This document shows positions 30,304-38,386 of a stretch of 46,917 nt of DNA, piece by piece. Every line of letters begins with the position of its first letter. Positions within the stretch are counted from its first letter, which is position 1. The notes beneath the pieces were generated by a model. The model searched no databases. It was not told the origin of the DNA and worked only from the letters and a program-made list of their open reading frames with translations. Position numbers and translations under genes: made by a program. Source of the stretch: Gammaproteobacteria bacterium (GTDB lineage Bacteria > Pseudomonadota > Gammaproteobacteria > Steroidobacterales > PWYM01); assembly GCA_003567855.1 (NCBI GenBank), contig PWYM01000030.1, forward strand, positions 1-46,917. The letters are read 5' to 3'.

Positions 30304-31563
30304 ATGAAGACCCAAGCACAGTCCGGGGAGCAGCTCATGCGCACGACAGGTCCGTACAACCGCGCCGATACGCGCGGACTCATGTGGGTGCTTGCCATCC
30401 TCGGGGCCCTCCTCGCAGGCTGCGCCACGCCGGACGGGGGCTTTCGCCTGAACCCGGGGGCCTATACCGAGAACTACATCGAACTCGTCAGCACCGATGC
30501 GCCGTTCCTCGAACATCCTACCGGGGCGGTCCCCGACAGGCTGCCTCCGACCCGGCTCAGGGCCGGCTACGTCCCGCTGCTGGTCGACACCGACGACATG
30601 GACCGGAAGACGCTGGAGCTGCGCGAGCAGGGCTACGTCATGATCGGCTACGCCGCGCTGAACACCCGCGAATCGGGCGACAAGGCCTGCGACAGAGCCA
30701 TGATGACGAAGCGGGAATTCGACGCCTGCCGTTTCTGGACCGGCATCAGCGGCCACAACCCCGACGCCGATCCGCTCGGCGATCCGCGCGATGCGGCCGT
30801 GGCGCTGAATGCGAGCAAGGTCGTCGTGCAGCGCAACTATGCCTTCAGCCGCCGCGAAATCCAGGCGCATCGCGTCGTGACCGCCGACGGCACCGATACC
30901 GCCGTATCCCGCGGCGGAGCTTCGTCTCGGTCGCAGGCGGCGCATGCGGGCACGTCTTCAACACGCGGCTCATCGAACACCAGGGGCTCGCATGAATCGG
31001 GCACGGTGGGCGCCAGCGGGGGTGTGGGCGTCTTCGGTCCGTACGGCGAAGCGCATGGCAGCTACACGACGGGCAGTTACAACGAGAACACGGGCTTCGG
31101 CAGCGTCACGAATGACAGCTCGCGCTCGAGCGCCGCCAGTAGCGAAAGTTTCGGCAGCTCGACGGAGTCGCGCTCGCAGCACTGGGCCACCGCGCTCGTG
31201 GAAAACACCGTCGACCACTACGACTACATTGCGACGTTCTGGAAGAGGGCCCGGCCGGACGACATGATCCTGGGCGCGTTTACCGATCCGCTGCCCCGCG
31301 ACCTGTGGCCGGTGATCGGGACCCGCTCGGCACGCGTCGTGAATGCCGTCATCGGCAACACGCCCGCCTATTACGCCGAACTCTGGGAAGGCGACATCCT
31401 CGTCGCAATCAATGGCGACAGAATCATGGGCCAACAGGGGTTGGACGAAACTCTCGCCCGGTATGCCGGCCAGGATGTCACGCTGACCATTTTCCGCGAT
31501 GACGACTTCTACGAAGTCGCCGTGCTCCTGAACAACGGCGCGTCCCACTACGCCAACCGCTAG
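30304..31563 (+). CDS. Putative lipoprotein with Ser-rich linker and C-terminal PDZ-like domain
   Basis: Lipobox LLAGCATPDGG; Ser/Gly-rich segment; RVVNAVIGNTPAYYAELWEGDILVAINGDRIMGQQGLDETLARYAGQDVTLTIFRD. Alternative start 30337. Confidence 0.8.
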   Translation: MKTQAQSGEQLMRTTGPYNRADTRGLMWVLAILGALLAGCATPDGGFRLNPGAYTENYIELVSTDAPFLEHPTGAVPDRLPPTRLRAGYVPLLVDTDDMDRKTLELREQGYVMIGYAALNTRESGDKACDRAMMTKREFDACRFWTGISGHNPDADPLGDPRDAAVALNASKVVVQRNYAFSRREIQAHRVVTADGTDTAVSRGGASSRSQAAHAGTSSTRGSSNTRGSHESGTVGASGGVGVFGPYGEAHGSYTTGSYNENTGFGSVTNDSSRSSAASSESFGSSTESRSQHWATALVENTVDHYDYIATFWKRARPDDMILGAFTDPLPRDLWPVIGTRSARVVNAVIGNTPAYYAELWEGDILVAINGDRIMGQQGLDETLARYAGQDVTLTIFRDDDFYEVAVLLNNGASHYANR

Positions 31564-31576
31564 AGGCGAAAAGACT

Positions 31577-32551
31577 ATGAATATCCAACATCCTGTAATG
31601 GCGACCCTCATCGCCGCCGCCGTCGCCCTGGCGTTCGCCGCAACAGCCGACGCCAACGGTCCGCGCGGCAACCCTGGCGCGAAACTCGTTACTGCCGCCG
31701 CGTCCGCTCCTGCGCCGCGAAGAGCCGCTCCGGCGCAGCGCACGAGGTCCGGTGCGGCGCAGGGCACGAGGTCCGGTGCCGCGCAGGGCACGAGACCCGG
31801 TGCGGCGCAGCACACGCGACCCGGTGCCGATCCGACAGCGCGACCCGGAACGCCGGGCGCCGCGAATCCCGGGCAACAGCCAGGACCCGGCATGATGCAC
31901 GTCAAGCCGGGCAACAATCCCAATGCCCGCGTGACCTTCAACGTCCCGGCCACCCCGGGACAGGCTGGCGCACCGCGCACGACCGCAGGTTCGGCGACAG
32001 GGACGCGGCCCAATACGGCGCCGCGCACCAATCCAGGTTCTGCAACCACGGTGCGTCCCAACACGGCGCAGCCCGGGGCCCCGGCGGCCGGTACCCGTGG
32101 CGCGGCTCGCAATACACGCCGCGACGCCGGGACGTGGACGCCGTACACGACCGCGGACTCGGCGACCGCGACGCGGCCCAATACGGCGCCGCGCACCAAT
32201 CCAGGTTCTGCAACCACGGTGCGTCCCAACACGGCGCAGCCCGGGGTCCCGGCGGCCGGTACCAGTGGCGCGGCTCGCAGTACGCGCCGCGACGCCGGGA
32301 CGTGGAGGCCGTACACGACCGCGGACTCGGCGACCGCGACACGGCCCAATACGGCGCCGCGCACGTCGGCGGTGCCCCAGCCGAACATTCAGCAGGTGAA
32401 ATCGTCGAGGAATGCGCGAGGCGACGGGCGCGTCAGCACCATGGGCCAGGGGCCGAAGCCCGCACCTGACAACGCGCGGCAACTGGCCGACTACATGATG
32501 ATCGAATCGACCCTGCAACAGCAGCGCGGTCCGAAGAAGCCGAAAGATTAG
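31577..32551 (+). CDS. Secreted low-complexity Ala/Thr/Pro/Arg-rich tandem-repeat protein
   Basis: Signal-peptide-like MNIQHPVMATLIAAAVALAFAATADA; 8-aa and 56-aa repeats; C-terminal MGQGPKPAPDNARQLADYMMIESTLQQQRGPKKPKD also encoded by a second copy at 36.6 kb. Confidence 0.8.
   Translation: MNIQHPVMATLIAAAVALAFAATADANGPRGNPGAKLVTAAASAPAPRRAAPAQRTRSGAAQGTRSGAAQGTRPGAAQHTRPGADPTARPGTPGAANPGQQPGPGMMHVKPGNNPNARVTFNVPATPGQAGAPRTTAGSATGTRPNTAPRTNPGSATTVRPNTAQPGAPAAGTRGAARNTRRDAGTWTPYTTADSATATRPNTAPRTNPGSATTVRPNTAQPGVPAAGTSGAARSTRRDAGTWRPYTTADSATATRPNTAPRTSAVPQPNIQQVKSSRNARGDGRVSTMGQGPKPAPDNARQLADYMMIESTLQQQRGPKKPKD
31742..31837 (+). repeat. 24-bp tandem repeats (four units, ~TRSGAAQG)
   Basis: acgaggtccggtgcggcgcagggc-like units at 31742, 31766, 31790, 31814. 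Confidence 0.85.
31991..32364 (+). repeat. 168-bp tandem repeat: two full units plus 38-bp partial third
   Basis: Units start 31991, 32159, 32327 (tcggcgac..gcgacgcggcccaatacggcgccgcgcac...); 56 aa per unit. Confidence 0.92.
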
Positions 32552-32606
32552 TCAGCCACTTTGTGCGTAGCCCGTCACATCGGCGGGAACCAACTGACCG
32601 TATCGT
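32374..32606. repeat. Copy A of 233-bp direct duplication (3' end of repeat-protein gene plus downstream)
   Basis: Aligns without indels at constant offset of 4160 bp to 36534-36766. Confidence 0.9.
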
Positions 32607-32620
32607 CATGGGGCAGATCG

Positions 32621-32728
32621 ATCGCAATACTGTTGATCGATGTCGATCACTTCAAGTATTTCAACGACAACTACGGCCACCAGGCTGGCGATCGGGCGTT
32701 AAAGGAGATTGCGCGAACTCTCAGGTAG
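32621..32728 (+). pseudogene. GGDEF diguanylate-cyclase domain fragment
   Basis: Frame reads [35 protein letters not shown], the N-terminal part of a GGDEF domain; no start, and the GG[D/E]EF motif is missing. Confidence 0.8.
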
Positions 32729-32790
32729 CAGACGTTGTTCATGCCCATGACCGCAGCCGCGGCGCGTGCCCCCCGGCGCTGCTCGTCCGG
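32724..32790 (-). pseudogene. 67-bp AhpD-like fragment
   Basis: 63 of 67 positions match 37376-37442 inside the intact ahpD-like gene. Confidence 0.88.
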
Positions 32791-33022
32791 CCCCGCCGCG
32801 CAGGTGATGGCCGTCAGTCATGGTAATGCTCCTGGCCATTGATCAGCCTCTGGAGAGTGAAAGGTTCCGGGATGAGGGTTCCGGCGTCAGTTCATCGGCG
32901 GAAGAAGAGTCCGCTCAGCAGGCCCGTCGCCTGGAACGCGTAGCCGAGGGCTTTACGGATTCGTCAGCAGTCGCTTGGCATCGATGCGGCGAATGTCTAC
33001 GACCAGCGTTCTAAGCAGGGCC

Positions 33023-33238
33023 TCAGACTCGTGGGGATCCCGCTTGCGCGTCGTAGTAGGGCTCGACACTGCTGTTCCACCCTGCATCAGCCATGTTCGG
33101 CCAATTGACCTTGTCGAAGCCCGGTGCCTTGTTCGGGCGCTCGGCATCGACGTCGAGCAGGAAGCGCTTGTTCTCCTTGTCCTGCTTGAACTCTTTCCAC
33201 GGAACAACAGGTAGGCTTCCTACACGCTTGCGAGCCGA
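33023..33238 (-). pseudogene. PRC-barrel protein C-terminal fragment
   Basis: Minus frame VPWKEFKQDKENKRFLLDVDAERPNKAPGFDKVNWPNMADAGWNSSVEPYYDAQAGSPRV*; in-frame stop upstream and no start codon. Confidence 0.65.
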
Positions 33239-33309
33239 TCAGGAAGGTAGGTATCCACCGACCAAGGGGAGGCCTTCACCGAGGCAACGACATTTTTTCG
33301 CCCAGCAGG

Positions 33310-33733
33310 GTCTGGAGGCCGCCGGCGTCGGGCCAGCGTCGATCAACGGCTTGCCGGCCGTGCAAGGGCGTTTTCAGGTGCAACTCCAGGACTATCGCAT
33401 TGGCGGTATGGCGCCTTTGTCGCCCTCGGTGACAATACCTACCGCCCGCTGGCGTTTGCTGCCGACCAGATGTTCATCGGCTATGCACCAGTCTTCGAGT
33501 GGGCCATCAGCAGCTTTGCCAGGCTCACGGATCCCAAGGCTCTGGCAACGCAACCCCATCGTCTTTCCATCGTACGAGTCCGCCGGCCAATGACATTGGT
33601 CTCGTTCGCTTCCGAATTCCCATCCGTGATCGACATCGAACATCTGGCCCTGATCAACCAGCTTTCCGGTCCAGACGCGTCCATCCCGGCCGGCACACCG
33701 GTGAAGCGGGCGGTTCAGGGGCAACAGCTCTAA
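33310..33733 (+). pseudogene. M48 peptidase C-terminal region remnant with frameshift
   Basis: GLEAAGVGPASINGLPAVQGRFQVQLQDYRIGG in one frame, then AFVALGDNTYRPLAFAADQMFIGYAPVFEWAISSFARLTDPKALATQPHRLSIVRVRRPMTLVSFASEFPSVIDIEHLALINQLSGPDASIPAGTPVKRAVQGQQL* in another; resembles the post-catalytic region of TPR/M48 proteases. Confidence 0.62.
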
Positions 33734-33867
33734 GCATGGCCGCCGAACATTCGCCCGACCGGCGTCTTCTAGCATGGCATCCGTCATCCGTACCCTACCG
33801 TACGGAACTGGCGCCGTTTCGATGCTTACATGTCCCGGCACCATTGAATTGGCAAGGACTCAGTGTA

Positions 33868-34065
33868 ATGACAGCCAACCAGACCATAGGCAGCGCGCTC
33901 CTGGTGGCAGCCGCCATCCTCGTGTACTTCGGCTACCAGGCGTCGCAAAGCCTCGGTGAGCAGCTGCACGAAACCTTCACCGGTCGCTTTACCGACTCCA
34001 CCACGTGGTACTTCGTATTCGGGGCCGTCGCGGCCGTGGCAGGACTACTGGTCATGCGGCGCTGA
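33868..34065 (+). CDS. DUF3185 family small membrane protein
   Basis: MTANQTIGSALLVAAAILVYFGYQASQSLGEQLHETFTGRFTDSTTWYFVFGAVAAVAGLLVMRR. Confidence 0.85.
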   Translation: MTANQTIGSALLVAAAILVYFGYQASQSLGEQLHETFTGRFTDSTTWYFVFGAVAAVAGLLVMRR

Positions 34066-34150
34066 CGTGATTTCCGGGAAACCCCCGTCTTGCTCGTCGC
34101 CAGCACGCAGGCACCAGTAACGGCGAATGACTCGAGAGGCTAGCGTTACC

Positions 34151-35335
34151 ATGACCATGGCCAGAAAGAACAGCGTGATCGCGTTCCATGACGACCGGAT
34201 GCTGGCTCATGCCCCGGACATCGAGGTCCCGTTCCTGCCGGGTCGCATGGATGATCAGATCCGACTGCTGCTCTCCGGACTTGGCGAACCTGGCGTACCC
34301 TGGATTTACCCCGAACAACCCGGGCGCCTGGTGGCGATTCAACAGCTGCTGGCACTCCAGCCCGTTCCCGACGTGCAGTTTGAAACCGGCATGGCCGCGA
34401 CGCGGGAGCAGCTCGCACGCGTTCACGACAGTTCTCACCTGGACAAGCTCTTCCGCCTTCGCGGTGAGAACGCCTGGCTGGATGTGGACACCACGGCCGT
34501 GTCCCCCGGCAGTATCGACGCTGCCGAGGTCGCTGCCGGAAGCTCGATCAAGGCGGTGGAAGCGGTCATCCGGGGCCGCGCGGAGAGCGCGTTCGCCCTG
34601 GTTCGGCCACCCGGCCATCACGCCGAGTCGGCACGCGCCCGCGGGTTCTGCCTCTTCAACAACGTGGCAGTCGCTGCCGCTCACGCCCGACAGGCGCTCG
34701 GCTGCGCGCGTGTGATGATCATCGATTGGGATGCACACCACGGCAATGGGACCCAGGAAATATTCCGGGAGGATCAGGATGTCCTGTTTTTCGACATACA
34801 TCGCGCAGCGCCCTTCTATCCAGGCTCGGGTCATTTCCTGGAGACCGGCATGCGCGCAGGCCACGGCACCAACATCAACGTCCCCGTTCCCGCCGACGCC
34901 GGTGACGCGGCCTATCTCAAAGCGTTCAGGGAAATCCTCGGCCCCGCTGCCGCGTGGTTCAAACCCGATCTGATTCTAGTGTCCGCCGGCTTCGATCCAC
35001 ACTGTCATGATCTGGCGCTCAACGTATCGTATGAAGGATTCGCCGCGATGACCGGGATCATCCAGAGTCTGGCGAAGGAGCACTGCGATGGACGCGCGGT
35101 CTTCGTCCTCGAAGGCGGCTACAATCTGATTTCCCTGTCACGCGGTGTCAGGACGGTTCTTCAGGTTCTGACCGGCATCGAGCCGCCGGAACCGGGACTC
35201 CTTGGTCTCGCCGAAGTTGCGGCAGCCGTAGCGTTCCACGCCCCGCACTTTACCGACAGTAAATCGATTGTTGGCGGCCGGCCCGCTCCGGAGAACCGGA
35301 GCCGGACGCCACCGTCGACCACCTGGCATACATGA
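34151..35335 (+). CDS. Histone deacetylase family protein (HDAC/acetylpolyamine amidohydrolase type)
   Basis: LVRPPGHHAESARARGFCLFNNVAVAA; VMIIDWDAHHGNGTQEIF; DLILVSAGFDPHCHD; VFVLEGGYN. Start may be upstream at 34127. Confidence 0.94.
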   Translation: MTMARKNSVIAFHDDRMLAHAPDIEVPFLPGRMDDQIRLLLSGLGEPGVPWIYPEQPGRLVAIQQLLALQPVPDVQFETGMAATREQLARVHDSSHLDKLFRLRGENAWLDVDTTAVSPGSIDAAEVAAGSSIKAVEAVIRGRAESAFALVRPPGHHAESARARGFCLFNNVAVAAAHARQALGCARVMIIDWDAHHGNGTQEIFREDQDVLFFDIHRAAPFYPGSGHFLETGMRAGHGTNINVPVPADAGDAAYLKAFREILGPAAAWFKPDLILVSAGFDPHCHDLALNVSYEGFAAMTGIIQSLAKEHCDGRAVFVLEGGYNLISLSRGVRTVLQVLTGIEPPEPGLLGLAEVAAAVAFHAPHFTDSKSIVGGRPAPENRSRTPPSTTWHT

Positions 35336-36185
35336 CCCTGCCGCATGTGGTCGTCCTCGGGTTGCACACCTGTTTGATCTCTATCCTGGCCATCGACGCT
35401 TCGGCGGATAGGAAAAATAACAGGTCCATTTCCTGCCGACCTCGAGCATGCCCAGCGGTTCCGCAACGGTCAACCGCAGACTGATGAGATTGCGTACTGC
35501 TGCCGCAGTGTGGGCAGAGCGTGATATCGAACTCGAAGACCCGCAGGTTGAATCCCGGCCTTGGAACCAGGGCGGCCAACCGAGCGATGAAGTCCTCAGG
35601 GCTAAACAGGACGTGTGGGGCGCCGTCCCGAAACGGGTGCTTGAGCCGGTAGACGACCTGACCGGCACTATCGGTGGAAAGCCGATCGAGACAGATGGCG
35701 GGACGGGTGATGTAGCGACACAGTCGCTCAAGGCGATCACGCTCATGGGGCTGACAGGCGACGGCGGCATTGAGCGCGGATAGGGCATTTAAGCGGCCTT
35801 GTGTGAGGCGGTGCGGCAGGTTGTGCGGACGAAAGAAGCGTTTCTGGCGAGAAAGCGGCCCCGTCTCGGCCATCCGCCGGCCCCCGCAGTTCGGACAGAA
35901 GCCGCGGCTCTTGCAACTGCACGCAACCAGCTTCTCGGCCTGACAGGCGTCGCACTTGACCCGAAGAAAGTCGTGCTCCAGCAGGCCGCACCTGCGATAG
36001 GCTTCGCACTCGTCTTCCACGAACTGTGGCAGTGTTCGCCCCTCGGCAGCGCGCCGATCCCGGAGCCGGGGACAGTGGTCGGCCACGAGCCGGTAGAGCA
36101 GCGTCGCCTCTGGACGGTGCCGCGAATACCCCGGCGGCGCGATGAAATCTTTCGCCTGCGCAATGTCGCGGTGCGGCGAGCCCAT
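35250..36185 (-). pseudogene. Degenerate IS91-family transposase lacking catalytic core
   Basis: N-terminal CDACQAEKLVACSCKSRGFCPNCGGRRMAETGP joins directly to HERDRLERLCRYITRPAICLDRLSTDSAGQVVYRLKHPFRDGAPHVLFSPEDFIARLAALVPRPGFNLRVF; HUH/Tyr region absent; frameshift near C-terminus (FEFDITLCPHCG / AAVRNLISLRL). Confidence 0.85.
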
Positions 36186-36438
36186 GCCGTGCTTCCCTGC
36201 AGTGCCTCGACAGGGCGAGCGTAGAACTCAGCCATGGAATCCGGCAGGCGCCAATATCGATGAAGGGCGCTGATTGCTTATCGTCGATGGCAGCGGGAGC
36301 TCCCGGCCGCGGCAGTTGCGTGAGCGCCTCTCCGCTCAGCTTCGCGCATCCATCCACGGATGGCGTTCGGTGTAACCCGCCGCGAATTCGCTGATGCGGT
36401 GCCGATACTGCAACGTCTGGTCGATATCGTCGCGCTGA

Positions 36439-36711
36439 ACACGAACGAGTCGGGCACAGCAGGCGCCAGCGCCAGCACACGCGCCGACGCGCAAGTATGC
36501 CCGGCAGCCTGGAGCGACCAGCAGCGCGGCAGCGCCCCAGCCGAAGATCCGAAAGCTGAAGTCGGCGAAGAATGCACAAGGCGACGGGCGGGTCAGCACC
36601 ATGGGCCAGGAGCCGAAACCCGCGCCCGACAACGCGCGGCAACTGGCCGACTACATGATGATGGAATTGACCCTGCAACAGCAGCGCGCTCCGAAGACGC
36701 CGAAAGAATAG
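36439..36711 (+). pseudogene. 5'-truncated paralogue of the repeat-protein gene
   Basis: Open frame TRTSRAQQAPAPAHAPTRKYARQPGATSSAAAPQPKIRKLKSAKNAQGDGRVSTMGQEPKPAPDNARQLADYMMMELTLQQQRAPKTPKE*, preceded by a TGA, with no 5' signal-peptide region. Confidence 0.75.
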
Positions 36712-36766
36712 TCGGTAACTTTGTGCGTAACCCGTCACGTCGGCGGGAACCAACCGAGCGTATCGC
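36534..36766. repeat. Copy B of the 233-bp direct duplication
   Basis: Indel-free alignment to 32374-32606 (offset 4160). Confidence 0.9.
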
Positions 36767-36906
36767 CAAGGCAAGGTCACGCGTCGGCATACCAATCCTG
36801 GTGCCTGTCGCACGTCACCGGACGCAGCCGCCGCGTACGGCCAGCCCGAGCTGTTGATGCTCCTGCCGTTCATGGTGCCGCGTTCCCCGTTATTCCGCGA
36901 TGATCC

Positions 36907-36936
36907 AAAAAAACGGCCCGACCGATAGCCGGGCCG
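36907..36936 (-). terminator. Rho-independent terminator downstream of ahpCD
   Basis: Minus strand CGGCCCG-gctatcggt-CGGGCCG-TTTTTTT. Confidence 0.88.
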
Positions 36937-37075
36937 CCAGCGGCATCCTTGCCACTCAACGCCCTCCTCCGTGGAGGGCATGTTGCCGCGTGGCGTTCAC
37001 GCGGCGGGGGTCCACTCCCGCGGGGAGTCGGGAGCGGGTCCGGCGGCAAGGGAGGGCGCCGCCGGATGGGGATCG

Positions 37076-37639
37076 TCAGGCTGCTGCCTGGTTGCCGTCT
37101 GCAGTCGTCTCGTCGGCGAAGCGGCGCACACCGGCCACCGCGCTGATCACCGACGCGATGCGTACCGCGCTCTGGATCGCCTGGCGGCTGACCTGCTCGT
37201 TGCGCAGCACCTTCTCATGGGAAGTGATGCACATGCCGCAGCCATTGATCGCCGAGACGGCGAGCGAGTAGAGCTCGAAGTCCCGCTTGTCGATACCAGG
37301 CTTGCCGATCACCTGCATGCGCAGTCCCGCGGGCAGCGTCTGGTACTCGTCGTCCTCGACGAGGTGCAGGAACCGGTAGTAGACATTGTTCATGCCCATG
37401 ACCGCGGCCGCGGCGCGTGCACCCCGGCGCTGCTCGTCCGGAAGCGCGTCGCCCGCCTCCTGCTCGAGGGCATCGACGAGGGCGCGGTCACCGGTCGCGG
37501 CCGCCGAAGCCAGCGCGACACCGAAGCGCTGCGTCGCCGACAGTCCGGGCGCCCCGGCCTCGCCGAGCACGCTGCCGAGGTTCAGCTTCAGGTCCCTGGC
37601 GTATTCAGGCAGCTGCTGCCTGATCGTCGCGATGTCCAT
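37076..37639 (-). CDS. ahpD: AhpD-like alkylhydroperoxidase (carboxymuconolactone decarboxylase family)
   Basis: MDIATIRQQLPEYARDLKLNLGSVL...AVSAINGCGMCITSHEKVLRN (CxxC...H). Confidence 0.95.
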   Translation of the reverse strand: MDIATIRQQLPEYARDLKLNLGSVLGEAGAPGLSATQRFGVALASAAATGDRALVDALEQEAGDALPDEQRRGARAAAAVMGMNNVYYRFLHLVEDDEYQTLPAGLRMQVIGKPGIDKRDFELYSLAVSAINGCGMCITSHEKVLRNEQVSRQAIQSAVRIASVISAVAGVRRFADETTADGNQAAA

Positions 37640-37718
37640 CGAGATTCTCCTTGGGTATTTGTTCATGGGCACAATGCGGGGCCGAAGCCTTCCGGCCCCG
37701 CGGCGCCGGGTGTGGCCG

Positions 37719-38273
37719 TCAGGCGACCTTCAGCGTCTCCTCGCCCTGCTGCCAGTTGCACGGGCAGAGTTCGTCGGTCTGCAGCGCGTCGAGCACCCTC
37801 AGCACCTCGTTCGGATTGCGGCCGACGTCAAGGTCGGTCACGTACACGAAACGGATGATCCCGTCAGGGTCGACGATGTAGGTCGCACGCTGAGCGACAC
37901 CCTGCTCGACGTTCAACACGCCGAGCTGCGTGACCAGCTCGCGGCGGATGTCCGAGAGCATCGGGAACGGCAGATCGCGCAGCTCCTCCTTGTCGTTTCG
38001 CCACGCGAGGTGCACGAACTCCGAATCCGTGCTCACACCGAGCACGTCGGCGTCGCGGTCGTCGAACTCCGAATTGAGCGCGCCGAACGCGGCGATCTCG
38101 GTCGGGCAGACGAAGGTGAAGTCCTTCGGCCAGAAGAACACGACCTTCCAGCGCTCGCTGTCGGCCCGGGTCGAAAACTCCTTGAACGCCGTCTTGACGT
38201 CATTGCCGACCACGCCGGTCAGCGTCACTTCCGGAAACCGGTCACCGATTCCAAGCATTTCTGTGCCCTCCAT
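37719..38273 (-). CDS. ahpC: Peroxiredoxin, AhpC/TSA family
   Basis: FFWPKDFTFVCPTEIAAFG; DSEFVHLAWRND; CPCNWQQGEETLKVA. Start may be Met at 38258. Confidence 0.95.
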   Translation of the reverse strand: MEGTEMLGIGDRFPEVTLTGVVGNDVKTAFKEFSTRADSERWKVVFFWPKDFTFVCPTEIAAFGALNSEFDDRDADVLGVSTDSEFVHLAWRNDKEELRDLPFPMLSDIRRELVTQLGVLNVEQGVAQRATYIVDPDGIIRFVYVTDLDVGRNPNEVLRVLDALQTDELCPCNWQQGEETLKVA

Positions 38274-38352
38274 GTGGGTCTGGTTCTGTGTAACTGGCTA
38301 TCAAGATGCCTATTTTCGATTGATATATCCAATGAATTGTCGTTATCATCCC

Positions 38353-38369
38353 GATAGTCGTGTTCTATC
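38353..38369. promoter_or_regulatory. Candidate OxyR half-site GATAG-N7-CTATC; related ATTG-N7-CAAT at 38319-38333
   Basis: Dyads in the divergent ahpC/oxyR intergenic region, matching the ATAG-N7-CTAT form of OxyR sites. Confidence 0.6.
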
Positions 38370-38386
38370 GAACCGGGGGGCAGACG

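Noticed and set aside
31991-32364. Possible CRISPR-like array
   Set aside because: 168-bp direct tandem units without spacers, in frame within an ORF; protein repeats.
32791-33022. Possible coding fragment (minus frame IRKALGYAFQATGLLSGLFFRR*)
   Set aside because: Too short and bounded by stops; no family recognised, so left unannotated.
33093-33593. 166-aa plus ORF over the degraded region
   Set aside because: Runs antisense through the PRC-barrel fragment and only partly coincides with one frame of the M48 remnant; not a real gene.
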